Shown: in pieces, positions 45,101 through 52,664 of the stretch
Layout of the letters: every line of letters starts with the position of its first letter
How positions within the stretch are numbered: the stretch's first letter is position 1
From: Pseudomonadota bacterium
Lineage (GTDB): Bacteria; Myxococcota_A; Polyangia; Polyangiales; Polyangiaceae
Direction: 5' to 3'
Length of the DNA stretch: 64,000 nt
NCBI GenBank assembly: GCA_023398955.1
Contig: JAEWRL010000097.1
Span: forward strand, 124,001-188,000
Made by a program: the position numbers and the translations under genes
The notes under the pieces: model-generated
Seen by the model: the letters and a program-made list of their open reading frames with translations, nothing else
What the model was told of the DNA's origin: nothing
The model's database searches: none

Positions 45101-47389
45101 GCGGAACGAATAGCTCGCGTCGTCGAGGGCGCAGAGGCGGAGGCGCACTGGCGGCTCGCCTTGCGAATCGCAGAGGCATCCGGCTCGTTCGCCCGTTCGT
45201 CCGAGGTGTTCCAGCGGCTCCTGTCCGTCGACCGGGAGTGGAAAGGCTGGTTCCGCATCGCTCGAGTGCACTATGCCCTACCTGCGGCAGCACCTAGCGT
45301 GCAGCACGAGGCAGTTGAGGCACGCCTGAAGACGCTCAACTCGCCACTCGATCGTGCGTTGCTCGCGAGCGTCGCAGCTCAAGCAGAGCTGGCGGTGGCG
45401 AACAGCCATCGTGCCCTGGACTATCTCAACGAGTCCGTGACGGCACTGCCGGGAGCGCAAACCGCCCTCCGACTACGGGCAGAGGTGCTGATGCGCCTGG
45501 GCCGGCCCCAGGAAGCGGCGGAAGCCTTCGAGTTGGAAGCCGCGGCCACCGGCATCGACAAGTACCGCGCCGAGAGTTTGCGTCGTGCCGGACTGATCTG
45601 GCTGGATCGCTTGGGGAATGCAGAGCGTGCCACGGCTGCCCTCGAGCAGGCGCTGGAGGCGCTCCCGAAGGACGACGAGATCTTCGAACAGCTCCGTCGG
45701 ATCTACGTCGCGCACGCGCATCGCGAGAAACTGGTTACGCTCATCGAACGCCGACTCGAGCTCGCCGAGACAGCGGAGGCCCGCGCCGTGCTGGAGTTGA
45801 TGCGCGCCCGCGCGTGGCTCGAGCTGGGCCACACGGATGACGCGAAGGAAGCCGTACAACAGGCCTTGACACAGGATCCAGAGTCGGAACCTGCCCTCGA
45901 GCTTCTTGCCTCCCTTTGTCAGAGCGCCCATGACTTCGCCGGGGAATGTGCGGCCCTGGTGCGTTTGTTGGCCCTACGCAGCACACCCGACGAGCAAGCG
46001 GCTCTTCAACGCCGTCTCGGGCAGCTCTACGCGGGCCCGCTCAACGAACCCGAGAAGGCACAGAAATCCTTCGAAGCGGCGTTAAGAACCCTACCCTCTG
46101 ATTTCGACGCAGGCACCGGGCTGGCCAACACGCTCGCCCAATCCGGCCAACCCGAGAGCGCACTGGAGCTCCTCAATCAGCTCATCGAGCGCAGCCCGAG
46201 TCCGGAGTCCAAGCGCGACTTCACCTTGGCGCTAGGGCGACTCCAAGCACGACTGCTGAGCGATCCGCGTGTCGCCGAAAGGACATTCGAACGAGCACGG
46301 CGCAAGTGGTCGGGAGACGCGACCGTACTGCGTACTTACGCTGAGTTCCTGCGTGCCCAAGAGGATGAGCATGGCCTGGACCTCCTGCTCGAACGGGCAT
46401 CCAGCGAGGCACGCCGCGCCCTCGCCACTGGCCGCTTTCAGGTGCAGTTCTTTGACTCCTTGGAGGCGGTTGCGAAGCTGCGAGAGGACGAGTCCGCGCG
46501 CGTGATCGTCGCATCCAGCCTTGCCGCACTGCGGGGGGAAGAGTTGACCCTCGACGGCGCTGGCGCCGCTGCGCTCGACGACATCTACGACGACCTGCTG
46601 GCCCCCGAAGCCTTGCAGCTTCCAATGCGCGCGCTCCTGCGCAAGGCCGGTCACATCATCGAGCACGCTTATCCGTTCGATCTGGAGAGTATCGCCGCCA
46701 CGGAACTCGAACCGGAATCGAGAGAATGGAACGAGCAGCTTCGAGCCGTCGCTGAGAGCGTCGGGGTCGTCGATCTGCGGGTGCTCCAAAGCGAAAGATT
46801 GGGTCACGTCTGCGTGGCAGCCGCCTGCAGTCCCCCCACCGTCGTGTTCGGGACTCTTCTGCTGAATAGCTCCGACGTCCGCGCCCGCGACTTCCTCTTT
46901 GCGCGCGCCACCAAGCTGCTTCAGGTCCGAGCTAGCAGCTTGGCAAACGCTTCACCCATCGAGCTCTGGCCGATGATCGCTGCGTTCCTGAGCGCCATGG
47001 CACCGGATTGGAGCCCAACCGGACTGGACACCGTAAGGTTTGCCGCCGCGCGCAGCGCGATGTCGGCGGCCGTTGATGGCGCCCAGCGCGCGCCGCTTGC
47101 CGATCTGGCAGCAGAGGTAGCGCACTCAATCGGGAACCGGGCCAGTCAAATGGGTCAGCTCGTAAACCAGTGGGCGGCGCGCTCGGCGCTGCTGGCGATA
47201 GGTAGTCCAGCGGCGGCGCTGCGGGGCCTCGCTTGTACCTTTGGACACCCACCGGCCCCCCCCGCCGAACCCGCGGAGCGACTCAAATGGGTCACTCGGC
47301 ACGCCGAAGCTCGAGACATCATGAGCTTCTCCACTACAGAGGCCTATGCCGAAGCGCGTCGACGGGTGGGGCTCGGGGCGACCCAATAG
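42155..47389 (+). CDS. Giant TPR protein, 1744 aa, with disordered N terminus
   Basis: The first 230 residues are disordered, rich in Pro, Arg, Gly and Ser. A short acidic helix (PLEELGKLEFDPEELDNLFDDAL, near 28-50) may be a binding motif. TPR-type repeats fill 245-1500, such as LEGQAHQQLDAKRKARTLTLASELWAIAGDLERSRACAGLAVQANPHLP and MRARAWLELGHTDDAKEAVQQALTQDPESEPALELLASL. From about 1548 a domain with PTVVFGTLLLNSSDVRARDFLFARATKLLQ, IELWPMIAAFLSAMAPDW and EVAHSIGNRASQM resembles the end of the upstream protein, so the two look paralogous. The start overlaps the previous stop as ATGA. No export signal. It converges on the Asp-box gene with 7 bases between. Confidence 0.8.
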   Translation: MSERDNQDKPDTSTAKGDSTRPRPRTGPLEELGKLEFDPEELDNLFDDALSDASLREAPTREALQRPAQTADPRKALARADHPPARQPAVPPQGSPKGRPGSAPLGSAAAGTRRNVPPPGSVPPADRRSARPGGLATSASRVPPAMSTRTSVPAPRGGPSTSPRERPSGIPSLGLDAMGKAPSPGRERGATQASRGTLNPRGEAHGGGAAPEAPDPPAGTGEGSSGGTRRAGALGSIDQLAPVDGWQQRASWLEGQAHQQLDAKRKARTLTLASELWAIAGDLERSRACAGLAVQANPHLPVAQRQARWLAAAQGDWNDVSAALDAELKLAVTPEARCHAAHLAAHVRRGKLGDRQGASTRIDLAARAKPDDVRSHLARLLEELSAGPEAPRTRFPDLSRFEHLIRSVELIIHLRGGTVNTSDVSPAALLENLRRALRAHDAGESATAALALSRVPDLEAAMWLAAALYAQSTALRPRALELLEAMGATNPSTAVTAAVTELAWLLSDPELIDRLKSDASRDAIPIAQRLGLALVAAAPPETLRALSEEASGVEGMEVLVDATADFIAPGERIPSVASPSDAASLELGYALAAGRIPNEDLSQLAEASVGSIPPLHVALAMERALASGDVARCASLLRSWPEHDARLPTIPRLLVEGLLYERAEMPGQARQPYDAALALDPSHEGAARALAQCPDAAPLHELLESLADVVSGDDRCALLLMEAARRRGPEDPVYGAILNRAAEISPGLPFAFRAAEHAARARGDAQELLSWLQRRRETLTDPLEQALDSVREALLVASYAPEQALGLIERALAARPYDVALRELHERMLPTEMGLDRFAWRESVAAALPPQERAWLLLGLAREHAKAGDKTRAAELGQAVLALDPSPLTQRIAERLQGSEASSLLEQALARANAAMEGPPPSGLDEAAADLLDVAADAATNDPQVSAMLRRFGDLLPESLPLLRWAEHTRLGSAELPELESLAERIARVVEGAEAEAHWRLALRIAEASGSFARSSEVFQRLLSVDREWKGWFRIARVHYALPAAAPSVQHEAVEARLKTLNSPLDRALLASVAAQAELAVANSHRALDYLNESVTALPGAQTALRLRAEVLMRLGRPQEAAEAFELEAAATGIDKYRAESLRRAGLIWLDRLGNAERATAALEQALEALPKDDEIFEQLRRIYVAHAHREKLVTLIERRLELAETAEARAVLELMRARAWLELGHTDDAKEAVQQALTQDPESEPALELLASLCQSAHDFAGECAALVRLLALRSTPDEQAALQRRLGQLYAGPLNEPEKAQKSFEAALRTLPSDFDAGTGLANTLAQSGQPESALELLNQLIERSPSPESKRDFTLALGRLQARLLSDPRVAERTFERARRKWSGDATVLRTYAEFLRAQEDEHGLDLLLERASSEARRALATGRFQVQFFDSLEAVAKLREDESARVIVASSLAALRGEELTLDGAGAAALDDIYDDLLAPEALQLPMRALLRKAGHIIEHAYPFDLESIAATELEPESREWNEQLRAVAESVGVVDLRVLQSERLGHVCVAAACSPPTVVFGTLLLNSSDVRARDFLFARATKLLQVRASSLANASPIELWPMIAAFLSAMAPDWSPTGLDTVRFAAARSAMSAAVDGAQRAPLADLAAEVAHSIGNRASQMGQLVNQWAARSALLAIGSPAAALRGLACTFGHPPAPPAEPAERLKWVTRHAEARDIMSFSTTEAYAEARRRVGLGATQ

Positions 47390-47396
47390 TCGGCTC

Positions 47397-48707
47397 TCAA
47401 CGTGCTCCACGCCAGCTAGCGCCGAAGTCTTCGGAGACCACGACCGGATACGTCTTTCCCTCATCTGGCGGAGCCGCGTAGAGCAAGACCCGAGGTCCCA
47501 CTGCAATCAACCGAGTGGGAGCTGGTTCGCGGCGCTCCCGCGCCGATTCATGGGCGTCATACGCGATACTGAACGGGGTCCAGCTTCGGCCCTCGTCACG
47601 CGTCGACGCGACGCGAACCACCCCCTCCGCATACGTCGAGACGACAAGGATGCGGCCCACGCGCACGACGTCCGTCACTGCCGGGGGCGCGCGGTAGGTA
47701 CGCGCCTGGGAGGGTCCCGAAATGGGATTGCAGTCGCCGCCATGTCTGCAGTTCACGAGCACGCCGGGGTCTCCTTGCTCCAGGCGGATGAGGGCCGTCA
47801 GCAACCCGGCCCCACAACTAGCCGAGACGAGCTCGTAGTCGGCGGAGACGAGCGCCCGCTCCGCCGCGAGCACACCCGTCGGATCCAGAGAGAGCACGGT
47901 GACATTGTCGCCAGCGACGTCCGTCGAGAACGCGAAGTAGCCTGACTTCGGCCCGGCGAGGCAGCGCTCCCTCACGTGCGCCACAGCCCGCGTGCCCTGG
48001 GGAGCTTCGACCCAATTCAAGCCGCCGTCGAGGCTGCGCAGCACCGTAAGGTTCGCACCCTGCCCGTGGGCCAGCCAGGCACCGTTGGCGTCCAGACTGA
48101 CCGAGCTGTATCGAGCCTTCCAGCGCGGCAAACCAGAACCCACGAATGGCTTCGGGGCAGGCAGCGGATGGGGCGCCTCCTTCGCATGGCTCGAACAGCG
48201 AATACGGCTGCTGTAGCCTGCGCGCACGAACGGCCACGCCGCCGCCGCCAGGTCAGCCACCGGCTTAGGGCTGAGCCGAAGGGAATCCAGGGTCAACCGC
48301 TGCCCTTCAGGCTGAACAAACGGTCCGCCTGCGTACTCGACAAACGCTGAGGCAGTCGCGCCCTGAAGAGCGGAGTCGGGCTTCGGCCCAGGCAAACGAG
48401 CGGCTTCGTCGGCGCAGGCAGCAAACGGAGCCTCATCAGCAGCAGAGGCAAGGAGCCGACGGCGCAGCAACAGGAGATACGCTTCCGAACCATCCCGGAT
48501 GGCCGCAGGGCCTGTCGGCCCCGCCATACAGGCGGCATAGTCTGCTAAGGCGGTGGCCGCCCCATCCAAGGCCCATGCTGCACGTACGCGGGGTACCGCG
48601 ACCCAGACCAGCGCCACAGCGATGCCCAACAGCAACGGATAGCGGAACCTGAAGCGGACACCGCTGACCGTGGTGGACCCTGCATGGGCAGCGCGAGCTT
48701 GCGGCAC
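47397..48707 (-). CDS. Membrane-anchored Asp-box (BNR-like) protein
   Basis: The 436-residue protein has one transmembrane signal anchor (about 25-42, LLLGIAVALVWVAVPRVRA) and a periplasmic domain. Asp-box motifs S-x-D-x-G-x-x-W occur three times: RSLDGGLNWVE, STRDEGRSWTP and SEDFGASWRG. These are the beta-hairpin turns of sialidase-type propellers. The catalytic Arg triad of sialidases is not seen, so enzymatic activity is unlikely. Four Cys between about 60 and 100 and in the middle (RERCLAG, CRHGGDC) may form disulfides. GTG at 48707 has a GAGGG site 6 bases upstream. It is downstream of rpsU and read in the same direction. Function unknown. Confidence 0.75.
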   Translation of the reverse strand: MPQARAAHAGSTTVSGVRFRFRYPLLLGIAVALVWVAVPRVRAAWALDGAATALADYAACMAGPTGPAAIRDGSEAYLLLLRRRLLASAADEAPFAACADEAARLPGPKPDSALQGATASAFVEYAGGPFVQPEGQRLTLDSLRLSPKPVADLAAAAWPFVRAGYSSRIRCSSHAKEAPHPLPAPKPFVGSGLPRWKARYSSVSLDANGAWLAHGQGANLTVLRSLDGGLNWVEAPQGTRAVAHVRERCLAGPKSGYFAFSTDVAGDNVTVLSLDPTGVLAAERALVSADYELVSASCGAGLLTALIRLEQGDPGVLVNCRHGGDCNPISGPSQARTYRAPPAVTDVVRVGRILVVSTYAEGVVRVASTRDEGRSWTPFSIAYDAHESARERREPAPTRLIAVGPRVLLYAAPPDEGKTYPVVVSEDFGASWRGAR

Positions 48708-48747
48708 CTTTCGCCCTCTACCGTTCGTTCCGGGAAAGGGCCAACTT

Positions 48748-48759
48748 GCCTGATCAGGC
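48748..48759. terminator. Possible stem-loop after rpsU
   Basis: GCCTGATCAGGC is a perfect 12-base palindrome 12 bases beyond the rpsU stop; a nearby GGCAGGC offers alternative pairing. It could mark the end of the rpsU transcript. No T-run follows, and the loop of the perfect version would be too small unless the alternative pairing forms, so the call is weak. Confidence 0.25.
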
Positions 48760-48770
48760 CGCGGCAGGCC

Positions 48771-48998
48771 TCAATCTCGGTCGGTGCGCTGCCGCTTGCG
48801 ACGGCGCCGAGCCGCCTCGCTCATCTTCTTGCGCCGCTTCACGGAGGGCTTCATGTAGTGACGGCGACGCTTGAGCTCGCGGAGAATACCCTCCGCGGCC
48901 ATTTTGCGCTTGAGGTGTTTGATAGCGCGCTCGATGCCCTTGTCGCCGACTTGGACCTCGAGAGCCTTGCACTGAACTGTTTCGCTCGGATTAGCCAA
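48771..48998 (-). CDS. rpsU: 30S ribosomal protein S21
   Basis: The sequence LEVQVGDKGIERAIKHLKRK, followed by EGILRELKRRRHYMKPSVKRRKKMSEAARRRRKRQ, is plain S21: a two-helix protein of the 30S platform that helps initiation. The start is a problem. S21 normally begins two or three residues before the V-Q-V strand, but there CTC and GTT codons stand instead of a start. The first usable upstream codon in frame is TTG at 48998, giving 75 residues with MANPSETVQCK in front. No Shine-Dalgarno precedes it. S21 is classically upstream of dnaG-rpoD but here is alone. Divergent from the DUF971 gene. Confidence 0.85.
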   Translation of the reverse strand: MANPSETVQCKALEVQVGDKGIERAIKHLKRKMAAEGILRELKRRRHYMKPSVKRRKKMSEAARRRRKRQRTDRD

Positions 48999-49138
48999 GG
49001 GAGCCGGGGTATGGCAGACAGGGAGTCGGACTGCAAGCCCCAGGTAACCGCTTGGCGCGACATCGGCCGGTGGGCTTCCACGCAAGTCGGTCCGTCGAGC
49101 CCTGCACAAGGGTCGCACTTAGTATTAAAGCAGGCGCA

Positions 49139-49483
49139 ATGACCCAGGATGCTCCCCGGCCCACCCGAATCAAAGCTCCTCATGGTGCGTCAGTCTTCGA
49201 GATCTCCTGGACGGACGGCCGCCATGACACGATCCCCCACACCGTCCTGCGTGGCTTCTGTCCTTGCGCCTCGTGCCAGGGTCACAGCGGCCCAGTGCGC
49301 TTCGTGGCGGGACAGAACCTCGAGCTACGCGAGATCCAGCGCGTGGGCAACTATGCCCTGGGGCTCGTCTGGGGGGACGCGCACTCTGGCGGCATCTACA
49401 GCTTCACTTACTTGCGCAAGTTGGGGAGCCTCTGCGAGCGTCCCGGAGCGGAAGCACTGATCGAATCTGGGGAGCTGCCTTGA
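49139..49483 (+). CDS. DUF971 domain protein
   Basis: The 114-residue protein matches the DUF971 / gamma-butyrobetaine-hydroxylase N-terminal-like family. It has the pattern IKAPHGASVFEISWTDGRHDTIPHTVLRGFCPCASCQGH, where the C-x-C-x2-C cluster binds zinc or a cofactor, then LELREIQRVGNYALGLVWGDAHSGGIYSFTYLRKL. Family members stand alone or fused to ATPases of the Mrp/ApbC type, which suggests a link to iron-sulfur handling; this is inference. The ATG at 49139 has GCAGG just upstream. The upstream gap of 140 bases is shared with divergent rpsU and has an AT-rich TTAGTATTAAAG near 49119-49130 that may be a promoter element. The GT4 gene follows after 20 bases. Confidence 0.9.
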   Translation: MTQDAPRPTRIKAPHGASVFEISWTDGRHDTIPHTVLRGFCPCASCQGHSGPVRFVAGQNLELREIQRVGNYALGLVWGDAHSGGIYSFTYLRKLGSLCERPGAEALIESGELP

Positions 49484-49503
49484 GCTAGGTCTCGCGAAGC
49501 CCG

Positions 49504-50478
49504 ATGCACATCGTGGTCCTCACCACCTCGTACCCGCGCGACGACAGCGATCCCTCGGGCCACTTCGTAGCCGCTGAGGTGCGGCTCCTCGCGGCAGCCG
49601 GCCACCGTGTGACGGTACTCTGCCCAGGGCAACCGGAACCAGACTCCGCCGTCGAGCAAACGCCTACGGTGCTCCGGCTCGGCGCAAGCGATCTCTTCGG
49701 CTGGCCCGGAGTACTTGCCCGACTGCGTGCGCGGCCATACCTGGCCGTTCAGGTCATCCCATTCCTTGCTACTGTGTGGAGCACGCTGCGGCGACTGGCA
49801 CCCATCGATCGTGTGATCGCCCATTGGCTGCTGCCTTGCGGCTTTCCAGCGGCGCTGGCAGCGCGTGCACCGCTCGAGGTAGTGGCCCACGGGAGCGACG
49901 TGCAGCTTTTTCGGCGCCTGCCGCGCTGGGCACGAAATGGCATCCTGCGGGCTCTTTCTTCACGCCGCGCCACGCTGCGCTTCGTGTCCACCGAGTTGCT
50001 CAACCAGCTGCAACTGGAGCTCGGGAGCTACCCGAAGATTTCGGTGCGGGTGGCAGCGTGCCCGGTGGAGGTCCGCGGCATTCCAGCTCGCACGGCGGCG
50101 CGCGAGCTGTTGGGGATTGCCTCCTCTCAGAGGCTTGCTGTCATAGTGGGACGTCTAGTCCGTGGCAAACGCGTGGCCACCGCGCTGCGATCCCTCGATC
50201 TGGTGCCAGGGTGTCATACGACGGTCATCGGTGATGGACCGGAACGCCTCCAGCTGGAGCGCTGCTTTCCACGGGTCTGCTTCACAGGAGATCTTCCACG
50301 CCCTCGCGCTCTCGCCTGGATGTCTGCAGCAGACCTGCTCGTCAGTGCCTCCCGCTCGGAGGGAGCTCCAACCGTCATCCGTGAGGCTCGGGCCCTGGGC
50401 ACACCGGTCGTCGCGTGCGTGGTCGGCGATATCGAGACCTGGGCAGCCACGGATCCGGAGCTTTGGACGGTGCGCTGA
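49504..50478 (+). CDS. Family 4 glycosyltransferase (GT-B fold)
   Basis: The 324-residue enzyme starts MHIVVLTTSYPRDDSDPSGHFVAAEV, the N-terminal strand and Gly-rich acceptor-side loop of GT4 proteins. HGSDVQLFRR and STELLNQLQ follow in the N-terminal domain. The C-terminal domain has VGRLVRGKRVATALRSL, VIGDGPERLQLE, FTGDLPRPRALAWMSAADLLVSASRSEGAPTVIREARALGTPVVA, with the E-x7-E pair of the donor site in SEGAPTVIREA. The protein is short at the C terminus by about 40 residues compared with the usual 360-400, ending right after a conserved GDIETWA segment. It could extend surface polysaccharide or glycolipid. Its start lies 20 bases after DUF971. Convergent with moaB. Confidence 0.88.
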   Translation: MHIVVLTTSYPRDDSDPSGHFVAAEVRLLAAAGHRVTVLCPGQPEPDSAVEQTPTVLRLGASDLFGWPGVLARLRARPYLAVQVIPFLATVWSTLRRLAPIDRVIAHWLLPCGFPAALAARAPLEVVAHGSDVQLFRRLPRWARNGILRALSSRRATLRFVSTELLNQLQLELGSYPKISVRVAACPVEVRGIPARTAARELLGIASSQRLAVIVGRLVRGKRVATALRSLDLVPGCHTTVIGDGPERLQLERCFPRVCFTGDLPRPRALAWMSAADLLVSASRSEGAPTVIREARALGTPVVACVVGDIETWAATDPELWTVR

Positions 50479-50537
50479 GAGCCACGGGAAGCGTGGGGCC
50501 GCGGTGGAGAGCGCCTTGATGCTGCGCGCCCGACGAG

Positions 50538-51047
50538 TTAGCCACGAACTCGCGGCAGCAACACCGTGAAGTTGCAGGGTTTCGTGCGACTGTCGAGCTG
50601 AGGCACCAACAGTTTGTCCATGGCGAGACGAACCGCTCCCGTGGAGCCGGGAAGCAGAAAGACGAGCGTCGTAGAGCAAAGTGCGGCTTCCGCCCTCGAC
50701 TGCATGGCAGCAGGACCAATCTCGGAATAGCTGAGCCAGCGGAACAGCTCACCGAATCCAGGGATGGACTTGGTCACGAGGGAAGCCATCGCCTCTGGAG
50801 TGGTGTCCCGCGCGGTAATGCCAGTGCCGCCGGTAGCGATGACGATATCCACCGCGGGATCCGCGATCCAGCGCTCCAGCTGCGCTCGAACCCGGTCGCA
50901 GTCGTCCGGCACTATGACTCGCGCCAACACCCGGTGGCCCGCCTCCTCGAGCTTCTCGACGACTGTGGCCCCACTCTTGTCCGTGTCGTGCGTCCGCGTG
51001 TCACTGACGGTCAACACTGCTGCCTTTACCGAAATGAACTCTTCCAT
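50538..51047 (-). CDS. moaB: Molybdenum cofactor biosynthesis protein MoaB/MogA type
   Basis: The 169-residue protein adenylates molybdopterin, or acts as MoaB in that family. It opens KAAVLTVSDTRTHDTDKSGATVVEKLEEAGH, and has the nucleotide- and pterin-binding DIVIATGGTGITARDTTPEAMASL and a later LLPGSTGAVRLAMDKLLVPQL. TGGTG and PGS are the hallmark residues. The distinction between MogA and MoaB cannot be made from motifs alone; the length is closer to MoaB. No other moa or mod genes are in the window. A GC-rich 16-base-pair hairpin lies 21 bases upstream, and a TATACT stretch is between hairpin and ATG. Confidence 0.93.
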   Translation of the reverse strand: MEEFISVKAAVLTVSDTRTHDTDKSGATVVEKLEEAGHRVLARVIVPDDCDRVRAQLERWIADPAVDIVIATGGTGITARDTTPEAMASLVTKSIPGFGELFRWLSYSEIGPAAMQSRAEAALCSTTLVFLLPGSTGAVRLAMDKLLVPQLDSRTKPCNFTVLLPRVRG

Positions 51048-51067
51048 TGCAGCTCAGTATAGTGACA

Positions 51068-51108
51068 CGGATCCGGCGCGGCGAGTCCGCGGCGCCGCGC
51101 CGGGTCCG
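51068..51108. terminator. Long GC-rich hairpin between MglA-like gene and moaB
   Basis: The arms CGGATCCGGCGCGGCG (51068-51083) and CGCCGCGCCGGGTCCG (51093-51108) form a 16-base-pair stem with 15 Watson-Crick pairs and one T-G wobble, across a 9-base loop. It lies about 93 bases after the stop of the MglA-like gene and 21 bases before the moaB start, both leftward. It may end the upstream transcript or control moaB. No U-tract follows. On the minus strand TATACT (51061-51056) sits just beyond it. Confidence 0.5.
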
Positions 51109-51200
51109 GTCTGCGCACGAAGTCCAAGCGTCGGCTCGCGGCAGGCGCAGCAGCTACGCCCAGCACAATCGTCGAGCGACCCATGGGTTCGCATTGCAGT

Positions 51201-52031
51201 TCATCGTCCGCGCGAACCCTTCTCCCCCATGGCAGCCCGACGCGCACGCTCCTCCAGGTCATCCATGGAGCGAACCGATGCGAGCATTTCTTCCTCGAGG
51301 GCAGCGTTGTCTGCTGCGTCGCCCGCCTCGTCGTGGGCGAAATTGATCTCCTCGACGACCGTGGGTTGGTCATCGTGGGGGCGATCCTCAAACTCGAGCA
51401 CATGGTCGAAGAGGGCATCCGGATTGGCGAACGCTGGGAGAAGCGGCGCCACGGTCTCCGAATCGATGGTACGGACGCCAAGCCGCATCGCCGCCACGAG
51501 GGTCTCCCAAACCCCTTTGCCGTCCACGGCTACAGCAGGGTAGAGTGGTACGCTCTCGTCGACGCGCAGCCGGCGCCGCAGCTGCTGGTCCGTCAACTTG
51601 CCCTCGATGTCCTGCTTATTGGCCTGGAGCACGACAGGTACTTCCGTATCGCGTGACTGGATACTGACGCGTAGCTGCGCCCAAACACGCTGCGTGTCCC
51701 GAATACCGTCTGGTGTCGCGTCACAAACCACGACAACCACGTCTGCTACCTCGACGAGGGGCCGCCTCCGGTAGTTGCGTTGAGCCTGACCCGGCACCGA
51801 TATCAGCTGAAATACGAGCCCCTTGCCGTCTATTGGTGGGCCGTTGATCTCGAGCCAATCAAAGAACATGGTACGGCCGCGCAGTGCCGCTGGCGTCACC
51901 ATCTCGCTCCGGCTCTCGGTCGGGACGCGCTCGCAAATGCGCTCGAGATTGGTCGTCTTGCCAGCAAGCCCGGGCCCGTCGTACACGATTCGGACGACGT
52001 GACAGTTGCGTTCGCTGTCGTAGGACGCCAT
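51201..52031 (-). CDS. MglA-like small Ras-family GTPase with C-terminal extension
   Basis: The first 200 residues of this 276-residue protein are a small GTPase of the bacterial MglA group: P-loop GPGLAGKTTNLE with K25, switch 2 SVPGQ (77-81; MglA reads TVPGQ), and NKQD (137-140) for guanine. MglA proteins switch cell polarity and gliding in myxobacteria together with the MglB activator; no mglB is nearby. Residues 200-276 are an acidic tail (EFEDRPHDDQPTVVEEINFAHDEAGDAADNAALEEEMLASVRSMDDLEERARRAAMG), which MglA lacks. It may hold an interaction helix. So this is probably a paralogue with its own partner rather than MglA itself. The ATG at 52031 has no clear ribosome binding site. Confidence 0.88.
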   Translation of the reverse strand: MASYDSERNCHVVRIVYDGPGLAGKTTNLERICERVPTESRSEMVTPAALRGRTMFFDWLEINGPPIDGKGLVFQLISVPGQAQRNYRRRPLVEVADVVVVVCDATPDGIRDTQRVWAQLRVSIQSRDTEVPVVLQANKQDIEGKLTDQQLRRRLRVDESVPLYPAVAVDGKGVWETLVAAMRLGVRTIDSETVAPLLPAFANPDALFDHVLEFEDRPHDDQPTVVEEINFAHDEAGDAADNAALEEEMLASVRSMDDLEERARRAAMGEKGSRGR

Positions 52032-52297
52032 GGGCTGGTGCTAGCGCAACCGGGCCGCAGGTGGAAGCTGCGGGTGGACCCCGGCTGCCGGGCTCCGGAC
52101 TACGCGAGCGGCAGCCCGCGCGGTTTTGGGTCTGCAACACAGCAGAATCCTGCCGTCGAGCAGTCCTCAACCCCCCGGCCGCCTCCACGATTGAGCACGT
52201 TCCCGCCGCTGCATCGGCCAGCCCACTAGGGAGTGTCTTCAAAGGAGCGGATTCGAGTCCGAGCCCAGGGCATCGATGTGCCCAGAGCCCGAGCCCG

Positions 52298-52573
52298 AAA
52301 TCTTCGAGACCATGGCGGTGAGCATGGCGACGATGCGCAGCAGAAAACCTGGGGCGCGAGTACGGAGCGGCTCATCGGCGAGTTCGTACTGCGAGTGCGT
52401 CAACGATGGTGGCGGATTCGGTCCCTGAGCGACGCGCGAATCGGTAGAAGCGCCTTGTCGGCAGCAGCGAATTCGCCAGCTCCCTCCGCGATGCTCAGAG
52501 CGATGGAGCTGGCGGCTCGCCGGAGTTGGTCTGCCAGGAACGCGCGACCTCTGGGGAGGGCCCTCGCCATTTC
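52298..52573 (-). pseudogene. Decayed four-helix-bundle (IVP/S23-like) protein gene
   Basis: On the minus strand, 52570-52450 encodes MARALPRGRAFLADQLRRAA, followed by SSIALSIAEGAGEF, matching the second and third helices of the 23S-rRNA-intervening-sequence/four-helix-bundle family, where LxxQLRRAAxSIxxNIAEG is typical. The end of the fold, LLRIVAMLTAMVSKI, is found 100 bases further on (52343-52300) in another reading frame. The first helix and the middle of the protein are not recognisable and no intact frame joins the parts. The gene is therefore broken by at least one frameshift and truncated at the 5' end. The rest of the 630-base gap (52032-52664) holds no other gene. Confidence 0.55.
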
Positions 52574-52664
52574 GGCACAGCCAAGGCGCCATCCGGGCAC
52601 GGCTCCGCCGGCACGGAGGCAGCCGCCAGCTGGCTTCGCTTCGCTGGTGACCATGAGGTCCGCT

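Noticed and set aside
50162..50569. Plus-strand frame overlapping the end of the GT4 gene
   Set aside because: It is in another phase of a well-supported GT4 gene and has no family features.
52244..52265. tRNA-like T-arm sequence GGATTCGAGTCC
   Set aside because: The loop and stem do not fit a 5-base stem with 7-base loop on either strand, and no anticodon or acceptor stem is found nearby.
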